From Prostheceraeus crozeri (taxonomy: Eukaryota > Platyhelminthes > Polycladida > Euryleptidae), in the NCBI GenBank assembly GCA_907163375.1, contig CAJQUW010009248.1, positions 124,001 to 188,000 on the forward strand: DNA of 64,000 nucleotides, written 5' to 3'. Below the pieces are notes generated by a model, which saw nothing but the letters and a program-made list of their open reading frames with translations, was not told the origin of the DNA and searched no databases. A program made the position numbers and the translations under genes. Positions within the stretch are counted from its first letter, which is position 1; every line of letters begins with the position of its first letter. Positions 36,381 to 46,949 of this stretch are shown here, piece by piece.

Positions 36381-37689
36381 CAAGTACTCCTCAATTGTTT
36401 ATAATGTCCATCGCCATCGATTCAACTGGGGTGCAGCGTGACGTAATGATGCACAATGGACTGTAGCATTATAACTAACACGTGTTTATACACAATACGG
36501 TGAATAATCTTCGACAGAGAGATGTCAATTTACCAGCTAATGACATAATAAACGGTCCACGTTTTTAGAATCGTCATGACATAAAAACTGCTTTACTTTA
36601 ATTTGCATACTTTTTTGAAAATACCAGTCAGTATGCATGCAATTAAGCACTAATTGTTGAATTGAATCTTTGAACTGCTGGTTCAGACACGAATAATGTC
36701 ATCATGATATTTTATCTAATTTTTCTTCAATATTGTGCATGATGTGGTTGCCATGCTTATTGCTTTTATGTTAAACCTGAACCCCGCAGCCATATTTTTC
36801 AACTTCACTTCGATTTCCTATTGATTTATGTTAATTGTTCGATTTTTTAGTTGTCTCCTTCCATAGCCAAGTTTCTAGAAGTGTCATAAATAATCGATCG
36901 TGATTCAGGTTAATTTCATTCGTGTTGTAAATCTTCGACGGTTCTCCAGAAAAAGTTAAGTTTTAAAAGAATTGAAGATAGTCAACTTTGAGCGGCACTA
37001 AATTGTTTTATGAAAAGTCCTACGGTAAGTGCTCTATAGGGGCCGTTTCATCGGAAAATTGAACGCAACAACATGGGATGAATGTATTAATGATTCCTAT
37101 GACGAGAGTTACGTGTACCTGAGAGCATAATGTGAAGAGCATTGCAGACGTATTCATTATGACTCACTTGCGTGTATATAGTTGCCGCCTCTATGATGTT
37201 CATGCTGACTACTGTTTCAACATTGTCTCCTATTTCTCCTATCAACATTGTCCGACTAACTACTCACGACCTATTTGCCTCAGACCTTTTCTTGTCGTTG
37301 AGGTATTAGGGAGGAGGGACATTATGCCCCCTAGGATCTTCATAACACAATATAATAGAGTGTAGCTATTTTGGGCGTACACTGTCCGAAGGTGGCATCA
37401 GTTTTTCATTTCAAGTCGATCTCAAGTTTTAAAATTCAAACAATCATAATTTTCAATTTCGAAAATTTATCTAAATAGCTGACAGAAATCCATGAAAATT
37501 ATTACGGAAACTATTTAAACAGGCTCTGTCTGGTGATGCTGTCGATTTTGCATTTCAAGCTGCTCTTCTACTATGAAAAACATTTTAAAATTCAAACAAT
37601 CATTTTTCATAATTTCGTAATATTTGTATGAATCATATCAATAAGATTTATAGCTCTATGTATCTATAATTATGGTATCACTAAATCTT
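36381..37689. other. No gene seen
   Basis: AT-rich sequence with no recognised gene or repeat lies immediately before the truncated LINE. Confidence 0.45.
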
Positions 37690-38341
37690 TCAGAACATAA
37701 AGATTATATCCGAAAACTGCTCAAGCGATGTTATCATTTGCTGTGTCTATCGACCTCCTCAGCATGAGCTGAGAGGCTCTACTTTACTTGATTATCTTAA
37801 CGATATCAGTAACAATGATGGCTCCATTATAATTTGTGGCGATTTCAATTGTCCAAAAGTTAATTGGTTACATTTAAACATAACATCTTCCTCTGATCCA
37901 TTATTCGATTGGGCGATGAACAATTTTATGGTCCAACACGTTTCCTCTCCAACTCGACCAGCATCTTCGTCTATACTTGATTTGATTTTCTCCCATGTGT
38001 CAACCCCCATTGTTGATGTAGTAGTGCATGAATGTTTTCACACATCTGATCATACAATTATAACATTTAAAGCGGAAACCTACGTTTCCAGACAGGCATC
38101 TAATGAGAATACATATCCGATCTTCCAAAAAGCAAACTGGTCAAAATATCGGAAACATCTGACCCAGGCTACATGGAACTATTCTTCAAACGTTGACGTT
38201 AATACAGTTTTGTCTCAATACTTATCGAATATTCATGCTGCAAGTGCTATCTCTATACCAGAAGGTCACCGCAAATCTTGGCAACCTACCAACTCAAGTA
38301 AAGTGAGAACTGCTCTTCGATATTGTCCGACGCTTTCATAG
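37690..38341 (+). pseudogene. LINE endonuclease, C-terminal half
   Basis: The frame reads VIICCVYRPPQ, GDFNCPKVNW, SSILDLIF and TSDHTII, which are the late APE-endonuclease motifs; GDFN and SDH contain catalytic residues. The sequence starts in mid-domain near 37,690 because of 5' truncation. The frame ends at a TAG at 38,339-38,341. The RT frame is offset by one base, so an indel near 38,310 separates the two domains that are normally one protein. Confidence 0.85.
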
Positions 38342-38378
38342 TGCTTGGAAGACTAACCCGTCTTTTAGTAACCTTCTA

Positions 38379-40220
38379 TTGTTACAGCGATCGCACAATA
38401 TCCTTCAGAACTCTATCACTGACGCACAACTTGCGCACGAAAAACAAATTATTTCTGCTATGAAGAATAAACCCAAAATTTTCTGGAGTGTAGTGAACAG
38501 CAAATTGAAAGTCAGGAGCCCGTTGTCTAGCATGAAGTTGCATAATGGAAATATTACGAGTGATTCCAATGAGATAGCAGAAATATTCAACAGTGGGTTT
38601 TGCTCAAACTTCTCGGCAGATCCTCAACAGCTTGATCAGTATTTTAGTGATAGTACGCTGAATTCAGCAGGGAATTTATCCATGGATGATATTGAATTTG
38701 ATCTTTCTGAAATTGTTGCAGTTATTGCCAAACTACCGTCTTCATCAACTTTGGATTCTGACGGATTATCATATTTGCATGTAAAGAATGGTGGAATCTT
38801 CCTTGCCTCCAAACTTTGTGATTTTTTTCGACTTTCAATGTCACAGGGACGCATTCCTGACTCTTGGAAGAAAGTCATCATTACACCTGTCCATAAGAGT
38901 GGTTCAAAAGAAAATTTCGATAATTATAGACCGATTGCCGTTACATCTTGTGTAAGTCGAATAATGGAGAGGATAATTTCAACAGATATTGTCAACTTCC
39001 TTACAAAGCAGAATATGATTAATTTTTCTCAACATGGTTTTCTACCAGGTGCTTCTGTCGAGACAGCTGGAGTGTTATTCTATAATTATCTTCTCAAGAA
39101 TCTTGACCTCTCAAAAGGTGTTGATGTCATTTCCTTGGACTTTTCGAAGGCGTTTGAGAAAGTTCCTCATACATTGTTACTTCGAAAACTCAAGCATTAT
39201 TGTCTGAATGATAGTATTGTCAGGTGGATTTCAGACTTCCTAAAAGACCGCAAACAGCAAGTTCGGGTTCGTAGCTCCCTTTCATCATACAAAGATATTC
39301 GTAGTGGTATTATACAAGGATCTGTGTTGGGTCCCATCTTGTTTGTCTTGTTTGTCAATGATCTTGATGAAGTTATCTTGAGCTCAGAAATGATTAAATA
39401 TGCAGACGATGTCAAATTATATGTGGCTTACGATCGTCATCGTGATACTTTGACACAACATTGGACATCTTTACAAGATGACGTTAATCGTGTTTTTGAA
39501 TGGTCGCTCCAGAATAGACTTCCATTGAACAGCAGCAAGTGTAAATCTATTTCTTTTGGTGAAAGTGCTTCCCATCTCTACTATTTACACGATAATCCTA
39601 TTATTGATACTTCCGTGATTCGTGATCTTGGACTCACCTTGCATTCTCCTTTCAGTTGGAATTACCACATTGGTGAAATTATAACCAAAGCTAATCGTAC
39701 ACTTGGTATGATCAAACGTGTATTCTTACTGAAAGATCGTGATACTTCAATTTTACTGTATAAAAGTTATGTGAGGTCTATCTTGGAATTTTCATCGATA
39801 TTATGGTCCCCTCATCAAAAATACTTATCTGAGGAAATCGAAAAAGTTCAAAGGCGGTTTTCGCGTTTCTTCGTTGACTTAAGAAATCTTACCTATCGTG
39901 ATCGCCTACATCGACTCCAATTGTATTCTCTTAGATCCCGCCGTATTCGCTACAAGCTCATATTTTTATATAAAATATTGAACAACATGGTTAATGTCTC
40001 TTTCGAACAACTTTTTTCTTATTCGCCGAGCAGATGTACCCGAGGTAACAATTATAAGATTCACCCAAAGCTGTGCCGTACAAAAGTGTATTTCCATTTC
40101 TTTTCCAACGACGTTGTTTCACACTGGAATCAATTAACAGATGAGGAGATTGAAGTTCCAAGCATTACTTCTTTTAAACGAAGTATTGATACATATTTCC
40201 GCCGAAATGATGTATGGTAA
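38379..40220 (+). CDS. LINE reverse transcriptase, 613 codons
   Basis: This is an open frame with the RT blocks in order: WKKVIITPVHKSG, NYRPIAVTS with IMERII, QHGFLPGASVETA, DVISLDFSKAFEKVPH, GIIQGSVLGPILFVLFVNDL and MIKYADDVKLY (the catalytic YADD), then the thumb region with ILEFSSILWSPHQ. The C-terminal region has the Arg-rich RDRLHRLQLYSLRSRR typical of CR1-like ORF2 proteins. The domain copies element RNA into DNA at a nicked target. The first ATG here is internal to the original ORF2. Confidence 0.9.
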   Translation: MLQRSHNILQNSITDAQLAHEKQIISAMKNKPKIFWSVVNSKLKVRSPLSSMKLHNGNITSDSNEIAEIFNSGFCSNFSADPQQLDQYFSDSTLNSAGNLSMDDIEFDLSEIVAVIAKLPSSSTLDSDGLSYLHVKNGGIFLASKLCDFFRLSMSQGRIPDSWKKVIITPVHKSGSKENFDNYRPIAVTSCVSRIMERIISTDIVNFLTKQNMINFSQHGFLPGASVETAGVLFYNYLLKNLDLSKGVDVISLDFSKAFEKVPHTLLLRKLKHYCLNDSIVRWISDFLKDRKQQVRVRSSLSSYKDIRSGIIQGSVLGPILFVLFVNDLDEVILSSEMIKYADDVKLYVAYDRHRDTLTQHWTSLQDDVNRVFEWSLQNRLPLNSSKCKSISFGESASHLYYLHDNPIIDTSVIRDLGLTLHSPFSWNYHIGEIITKANRTLGMIKRVFLLKDRDTSILLYKSYVRSILEFSSILWSPHQKYLSEEIEKVQRRFSRFFVDLRNLTYRDRLHRLQLYSLRSRRIRYKLIFLYKILNNMVNVSFEQLFSYSPSRCTRGNNYKIHPKLCRTKVYFHFFSNDVVSHWNQLTDEEIEVPSITSFKRSIDTYFRRNDVW

Positions 40221-42240
40221 CTTTTTCGTTCCATCCATGCCTGCCCTTAAAGGGCCATTGTATTTGTCACCCATAAACAGATCAAAAAAGAATGTTGTGT
40301 ATCTTATGTAAATTTGCCAAATACAAATTATTATTATTATTATTATTATTAACAACATTGGTGAATACTATATACGCTTGTTTAATCCGTTCAGTTATTG
40401 AATTGTGAATGATGTATTTATCAGTAGCATGTATAAAACATAGTAATGTTACTCATCATTACGAGGTGAAAAGTATCTGAGCACCAATTAACATGATTAC
40501 TCGACCATATTTCCTGAAAATCTACTGACGTTGCAAATCAACTTAAAACTCAAAATTCGTGTCAATAGAGGTAAAAATCCAAAATGTCGAAAATATGTGG
40601 TCGTAAACTTTTTTCATGTGGATCCTGTGGCTAAAATATTCGGTCTACAAAAATCAGCTACCACTCAGACAAGGTAAACACCATAGACTAAGTATGCTAG
40701 GTAGAGTGGTAACTCCGCATTTATTAAATCTCCAATGAGTATACACTTTCGATTTTATTAAATGAACTCAATGGGGTTATAGTTGGCAATTGTTTCCAAA
40801 TGTGAGATATGCAAATTCTTGCAGTTTTGAAGAAATCACAACGGCATTGAGTGATCATGATAGTAATGCAGAAGGAACGATGGTATTTTACAGATTCTCA
40901 GTATCATGACAGCCTTGGAGATTCAATGTTTGTTAAATTGGCAATTCGATAGGTTCCTATCATGCTCATTGTGAGTATTTTCTTAAGCGTGATCATATCA
41001 AAGGAAACCTGCCACAGAATCAAAGACAATGATTTCATTTAACTTTAGGAGATGTAAATGGTTCCACATCACTATTCAGATTCAAGAAATGAAATATGAA
41101 TTTTGAATCATAAAATCACGCCGGAGAAAATTGAATGAAAAACTTGAAATTTCAGCCAAGAAAGTACGAATAATATCGCGACTTTTTCATGAAGACTTCC
41201 ATTATAATACGGATCATGAAATTCCTTTGCAAACTAGCTTAATTTCCGCTTAGTTAGGATGCCTATTAGCAAATATTCATTCCTCTTGATATCCAACTTG
41301 TTTCATACTACTTATTTAGGAACGTCACCTCAGTAGTATATAAATTGGAAAAATTTTGACTTTTTTAAAACTGCTCAAATATTCTTTTGGACTTCGGTAG
41401 CGTAATCTCCGCAGAAAACTAAATCTTTTCAAAGGAAAATTTTCACTGTATACAGATACTTTTTTGAGTCGACACTCTACCAATATATATACTCTATGGT
41501 CAACACAAAGTTAATAAAAGTCACTTTTGCTTTAAATGCATCCTCACTCGCAGATCTATTTTTGTCGTTTTAGGGATAAAATGAGGAGAAATGAAGGCAT
41601 TTGTGAGCAGTGATCACATTAAACAGTCTGAAAAATATATAATTTCCACTTCGCTTGAATTAACCATTCTTGAGTAACGAAGTGATTTCATAAAGAACAA
41701 TTTTCGTGATTTCGATTCGTAAACTCAGAGAAACTGAAGCTGACCTCTCCGCTTAATTGACTGCTTCTATCACATCCAAGTTTGAATTTCATCGTCGCGA
41801 GACTTTCATTTAAGGAAAACGAAAGCAACACCGCATTGAATGATGTAGAGAGACAAAGTAGGAATCATTTATGAAGAATCGGTAAATATATTGTCACATT
41901 CTTTTTCATTTGAATGCCGAGCATTAACAGTGATATATGATCTTGCTGGAATAACAATGTACAGAATCAGATTTCAAGTGTCAATTTTATCGATGAGAGT
42001 TGATTATTGGCCTATCATTGAATATTGATTGATGTTTTGTATATTGAATGAGTAGAGAACGGATAGCATTCTCATAACTGAATTAAAACATGACACGGTA
42101 AAAATTTGAAGGATCCAGTAAACGGAAGATACCACGGTTAAACAATTACCCTATTGGAGAATCGTGTAAATAATTAGGTAATTTAAAGTCAAGAGCGAAT
42201 GAATATAAATTAATACTAATAACATGGAGTAACTTACCTC

Positions 42241-42684
42241 AGTGCAGAGTAAACGGCAAACCGTAGACCGACAATTATCCTACAAAATCATTGCCAAAAT
42301 CAACCGACGATTGTCACCTCCAATATCCTGCGATATTCGACGAATTTGTAGGTTCTCCACCGACATCGAAACAGATACTTTGGATGCAAATTAACTAAAC
42401 AACAACTGTTGAATATTGATCGATTTTTTCGATTAGAGCATGCTTGATTTTTGGGCAGTCTGTATTATTGTGTGGCAAAACCATGATTTATTTTGACATA
42501 ATTTAATTAATGACATACATTTTTGATAAAATTTAAGCTATAATTCATTGCTATTCATTTTGTCGCTTTTTGTCAGATATTGTGGGTGTTCAGTGGCAAT
42601 CATCCTACAAGAACTAAATATAACTGACAAAATAGATTTTGTAGGATAAATGTCTGTCAATTGTCAGTCAACGGTTTACAGAGA
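42241..42684 (-). mobile_element. MITE, copy 1 (inverted relative to copy 2)
   Basis: About 440 bp is inversely repeated at 46,518-46,949 with over 90% identity across most of its length. The ends carry CCGTAGACCGACAATT and, inverted, ACCGTTGACTGACAATT, so the terminal repeats are long but imperfect. It has no ORF. The left edge is slightly rearranged compared with copy 2. Confidence 0.8.
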
Positions 42685-43492
42685 GGAAGCGAAATGCATG
42701 TAATGGCTAGCCGAGTCAGCTTTTGAGGGGAAGGGAAATAAATTAAAACTGATAATCAATTTTTTTTTACAATCAAAGAACTAAAAAGAGAGTTCGTCAT
42801 GAGACATGACGAGTTAATTGAAAATGCATCCAAACTTACATTTCTTGCAGGCAACATTTCTAATTAGTTAATTCAACTATCACCTTATCCGAATGCACCA
42901 AATTTTGCTAATCAGATGGTGGATATGAAGTTTGAAATGAGTTATCATGTTAGGATAAGTTATAAATGGCGTCTTTGATGAATTTCAAAAGAATCAACTT
43001 CGAAGAACGAAAGCATCATCGAATCTCCGATATCATTTGAATGTTAAGAAGATAGATAAAAGGTTCATTCTATTCAAATAAGTCTTGTTTGAAATATGAA
43101 AGTTTGAATGGAGATAATCTTATAAAACATAAAAATTGTGAAGGATAAAAGTGATTGAATGCTCAAGTTAATGTGAATTTAACAAGACTGCTACTACGAT
43201 GGATCATTCATCAGATTTAAATGGCAAGTTAATAGCTCTGATGGACGAAGTTTCTGTTCTATGAATGTGATCACATGCCTCTAAAACAGGTAATGGGATA
43301 GCCATCATCAATAGCAATTTCGAACATTTGAATAGAGAAGAATGGAAATGAGAAAGTTAAGACTTCTAGACTTTCCTACATTGCATCACTTCTTTATCTG
43401 GATTTCTTACTTGCTGGTTCGCCCAAAGACTGACTTCTCATATGCCATTGCAACTATTCGATTAACCAGCTTTTAAGTGACATTGCACGCCA

Positions 43493-43745
43493 CAGAAATA
43501 AACTGTTTAACTGAAGTTCGCTAGAATGGAAATTGAATCAAGGTCGCGGCACATCCGGGGGAACTAAGTTGGGGCATGAAGAACCAATTATAAGCTTTGA
43601 TTTACTCATGTGACTGATTCTAACCCAATGATACGGACGTTGGCAGGTGCATCTAAGTGAAAATGAGTGCGATTTATGTGCCGTTATTGTGCATTGCATG
43701 AAGCTTAATTTCCATTCTAGAGGTTTTATTGTTGTCAATTTCTAT
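43493..43745 (+). repeat. Dispersed repeat shared with 36,108-36,380
   Basis: This is the second copy, about 95% identical, same orientation, inserted within the duplicated segment at 40.7-44.4 kb. Confidence 0.85.
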
Positions 43746-44420
43746 GTTGCACGCAGTTCTTACAGATAAAACAATGTAGATTTCCCGTGGCAGCAAATCA
43801 AAATGGATCAGTTTTGGCCGAATAACTGGCAAAAATAAATCATGATAGTCCTATGATGTGCATGTGATATTATCATGCATCTGATCGGCAATGTATGTGA
43901 GAATGTGGTTGAATGTGGATAAAGTTGCTCAAAATGTTTGTGTTTGCCGACATTAAGAGGCTCGCCAAATCTAAATGTACATGTTAAATTCATGTTAAAA
44001 TGTAAAAATATTTTTTAAAAATAGAAAACTGACCGGAAAAATTTCGGCGACCATATTTCTCATGCCTTAAAGACCTAAATTTACATCTGAAGTAGTATTC
44101 GTTATCACAGGTTATCTGCAAGTAGGTTAGTCCGGGACATTTTGGATCACACCACGTATTTAGCTGTATAGACAGGGTTGCATGAACATGAAAGGAAATG
44201 ATCTGAAGATATTCCATACCAAAACTTATGACTCTGGACTTAGCACTTTTCTCTTAATCAGAGAAAATATACAAAATTTCATTTTAGCCAAAAACTGCAA
44301 TCTCCGTCCCATTGTATTTACATGTGTTTTTCTTTGATTCTGTCTGATAAGAAGAGGAACTCACTAGAACTCGGCAGACTTGCCGATTCGCAGTAGGCAT
44401 AGGGTGTACATCATTCTGTG

Positions 44421-45338
44421 AAAGTCTCACTTTCGGCCTCGTTCCCTGCAGAAACTCGTTCTGGCTGCCGGACTAAAAGTGCCACACTCACATCTTAGTC
44501 TTATTGCGACAGGCACAGATTTTTAATAGCGAGTCTTACGAGCATTTCCGCGCCATAAGATTTATCATGCATATCATCAGAATTTTGATGTTTCGTCAGC
44601 TAGAATTCTTCATGGTCAAAATTACCACATTTATACCAGTTTCCCTTCATGGTTAGCCTACCAAGTTTGCACAGATAATTTCTCGGTATATAGGAATAAA
44701 GGTGAATTTTGTCATGAATCAAATCAAATGAAAACCGAGTCCAGATCATGGTCCACGTGATCTCTGTTGATTATTGGCCTATCATTGAGGTTGGTGATGG
44801 GCAACGAAAGAGAAAAAAAAGTCTTTGGATACTATGCTAATAATTTCGCCCAACTTCTCGCAAACTGTCAAAAGGTGAAGATTTCTACATCAAAATATGT
44901 ATCGTGAAGAATGTTCCCACAGATTACTAAAAAATAAGAAATTTCTGTTTTTGTGATGCATTGTTGGAAAAACAGTCACATTATTAAAAATTCATATTCA
45001 GTTAAAATCTTAGATCATCTCTACTGAAAAGTTGCTTATTTGCTGTTACGACGGTTCGCGAGAAGCTAGGTAATTTATTGTGTGACGTTTCGCTCACCGA
45101 ACTTAATCATGCACAACGGAGCAGTGGTAATTAAAAGCATGGTATCCGAAGACGTTTTTTTCTTTCGCTGCAAAATCAACCGGATACGTGGAGCAGTAGG
45201 CCTACTCGTTGATGAGGTTCATCTCTTTTTCATTTCGTTTCTCAATGTCCACGTTCTTTGATGTCAGATGACTGCTGTTCACGTACATGTGATCATATTT
45301 CACTTCCAGACTAAACAACTCAGCACCTCTCCATAAAT
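44421..45338. other. No gene seen
   Basis: A 23-base phrase (GTTGATTATTGGCCTATCAT and three more bases) also occurs at 41,998. Nothing else is recognised. Confidence 0.4.
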
Positions 45339-45347
45339 GATCTCAAG

Positions 45348-45496
45348 TTTTATAAATAAAAAGCGCACAGAATGCTTTCGAAGTCATAATAAAGTTTATT
45401 GAAATTAGGAAGAAAAAATGTAAACCTGACATGTTTCGACTGGTCTTGTCAAAGGTAACCCAGCATGTGAAATTACATTGAAAGATAGACATTTTT
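45348..45496 (-). repeat. Left inverted pLTR of the Penelope-like element
   Basis: It is the reverse complement of 45,967-46,115 apart from about one base in a homopolymer. It contains the hammerhead-like motif on the minus strand at 45,424-45,456. Confidence 0.92.
45424..45456 (-). ncRNA. Hammerhead-ribozyme-like motif, left copy
   Basis: This is the exact reverse complement of 46,008-46,040; see that entry for the fold. Confidence 0.5.
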
Positions 45497-45500
45497 TTTT

Positions 45501-45902
45501 TTGCACTATTTTTTGCATATTTTTAAGACCAACTGTATTCCTGTTGCTTCTCCTAAAGATCGTCTGCCAGTGGCCGCCACGTCTTCTGTTATTTATTCTT
45601 TTCGTTGTGGTTGTGGATCAACCTATATTGGACGGACGTCACGACCCCTGACAGTTCGAGCGCGGGAGCACATACCCAGGTGGTTCTTAAATGGTCATTT
45701 AGGAATTTCTCGCTCTGCAATTACTGAACATGTGCTCAGTTGCTGTAGTGTTCCGAATGACCCTATCAGCAAGTTTGAGATTGTATGCCACGCTTACAAT
45801 GACCGCATTTTACGTATCCTCGAGGCATTGTTTATTAGACGTGATAATCCCAACCTGTGCAAGCAAAAGGACCATGTGATTAATCTTCGCTTACCATGGT
45901 AA
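45501..45902 (+). CDS. GIY-YIG endonuclease domain of a Penelope-like element
   Basis: The 133-residue frame has a CGCGSTYIGRTSRPLTVR block (the YIG box with its following arginine), REH, then SAITEHVLSCC and RILEALFIRR, where the glutamate would bind the metal. The order and spacing match the C-terminal nuclease of Penelope-like retroelements, which nicks target DNA. The first ATG lies at the inner edge of the left repeat and is not the natural start of the full protein; the preceding RT is absent. It ends 65 bases before the right repeat. Confidence 0.88.
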   Translation: MHYFLHIFKTNCIPVASPKDRLPVAATSSVIYSFRCGCGSTYIGRTSRPLTVRAREHIPRWFLNGHLGISRSAITEHVLSCCSVPNDPISKFEIVCHAYNDRILRILEALFIRRDNPNLCKQKDHVINLRLPW

Positions 45903-45966
45903 TCGGGTGACTCACAGTCTGCCGCTGCTATCGCGTGTTGACCTGTATCTCAACTTTCTCCTTCTT

Positions 45967-46115
45967 AAAAAATGTCTATCTTTCAATGTAATTTCACATG
46001 CTGGGTTACCTTTGACAAGACCAGTCGAAACATGTCAGGTTTACATTTTTCTTCCTAATTTCAATAAACTTTATTATGACTTCGAAAGCATTCTGTGCGC
46101 TTTTTATTTATAAAA
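45967..46115 (+). repeat. Right inverted pLTR of the Penelope-like element
   Basis: It begins AAAAAATGTCTATC and ends GCGCTTTTTATTTATAAAA. It is the inverted partner of 45,348-45,496. Confidence 0.92.
46008..46040 (+). ncRNA. Hammerhead-ribozyme-like motif, right copy
   Basis: ACCT / TTGACAA / GACCAGTC / GAAA / CATGTC / AGGT maps onto a type I hammerhead: stem I ACCU with AGGU, a core in the CUGANGA position, stem II GAC-CA-GUC, GAAA, a two-base-pair stem III (AC with GU), and the cleavage triplet GUC. Only core positions 3 and 8 differ from the consensus (U and A instead of C and G), and those two normally pair with each other. Hammerheads are known in Penelope-like terminal repeats. Activity is not shown. 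Confidence 0.55.
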
Positions 46116-46150
46116 TTACAAACAGGCACAATTGTTTCGATCTCAAGTTT

Positions 46151-46517
46151 CTTGGTATCAGCTGGAGTATAGAGAGTTTTGACAGCAGTGTACTAAAATG
46201 AGGTGTGGAGGTTAAGGAGATGGTGTGGGAATTACGTTTTTATCAATCTGTGAATCGAATTGATAGAACTGACATGAGGCAGTCGTCAATATTTATGCGT
46301 ACTTTACCAGTTTCAGTTTTGTAAATAACAAAATAGTCAACAAACTGAGAATTGGCATGTTTTATTCCGAGTTACTTCAGGTCAGTATACACACTGCCGC
46401 TGACTGACGATAAAAGTGAATTTACAATTATTTGAAACTAGTTTTCGTTCATTTTGAATGCTCTGAAAAACTGATGCATGAAGTGCTAGCGGTTGCTGGA
46501 AAACTATGAAAATTATA
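46151..46517. other. No gene seen
   Basis: This is the flank between the Penelope-like element and the MITE. No signature is found. Confidence 0.4.
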
Positions 46518-46949
46518 CACTGTAAACCGTTGACTGACAATTGACAGACATTTATCCTACAAAATCTATTTTGTCGGTCATTGGTAGTTCTTGTAGGAGG
46601 ATTGCCACTGAACACCTACAATATCTGACAAAAAGCGACAAAATGAATAGCAATGAATTGTAGCTTAAATTTTATCAAAAATGTAGGTCATTAATTAAAT
46701 TATGTCAAAATAAATCATGGTTTTGCCACACAATAATACAGACTGCCCAAAAGTTAAGCAATCACTAATCGAAAAAATCGATCAATATTCAACAGTTGTT
46801 ATTTAGTTAATTTGCATACAAAGCATCTGTTTCGACGTCGGTGGAGAACCTACAAATTTGTCGGATATCGCAGGAAATTGGAGGTGACAATCGTCGGTTG
46901 ATTTTGTCAGTAATTTTGTAGGATAATTGTCGGTCTACGGTTTACAGTG
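46518..46949 (+). mobile_element. MITE, copy 2, ends CACTGTAAACCG
   Basis: It starts CACTGTAAACCGTTGAC and ends with the inverted GTCTACGGTTTACAGTG. It is the inverted near-copy of 42,241-42,684. The CACTG ends suggest the CACTA group, but no clear target duplication is visible (ATA before, CAG after). Confidence 0.75.

Larger units (their letters stand above)
37690..40350 (+). mobile_element. 5'-truncated non-LTR retrotransposon (CR1/L2/Jockey group)
   Basis: The element holds the C-terminal half of an APE-type endonuclease, a full reverse transcriptase and a 3' untranslated region. It ends in (ATT)7 at about 40,329-40,349, directly after TTTGCCAAATACAAA. Loss of the first half of the endonuclease and the 5' region is normal for LINE insertions. 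The long intact RT frame suggests a fairly young copy. The clade is inferred from RT layout and the microsatellite tail; I cannot separate CR1, L2 and Jockey-like clades by eye. Confidence 0.9.
40740..44420. repeat. Segmental duplication, partner of 10.0-12.4 kb
   Basis: Two anchor blocks (40,740-40,990 and 44,150-44,420) match 10,030-10,290 and 12,180-12,440 in the same order and orientation at about 65-70%. The spacing is about 1.3 kb longer here, partly because of a MITE and the repeat at 43.5 kb. No gene is supported inside. Confidence 0.6.
45339..46150 (+). mobile_element. Short Penelope-like element with inverted terminal repeats and a 12-bp target duplication
   Basis: GATCTCAAGTTT occurs at 45,339-45,350 and again at 46,139-46,150, flanking the insert. 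Just inside are about 148-bp inverted repeats (45,348-45,496 and 45,967-46,115) that are almost identical, and a 23-base tail lies before the right duplicate. Between them is a GIY-YIG nuclease ORF. Penelope-like elements are known for LTR-like repeats in direct or inverted arrangement and for variable target duplications. The reverse transcriptase is missing, so this copy is 5'-truncated. Insertion looks recent. Confidence 0.88.

Noticed and set aside
38405-39415. Minus-strand ORFs within the LINE
   Set aside because: They are antisense shadows of the reverse transcriptase frame.
45501-45902. Host GIY-YIG nuclease (SLX1-like)
   Set aside because: The ORF lies between inverted repeats and a target duplication and has the Penelope-like block order, so it is element-borne.
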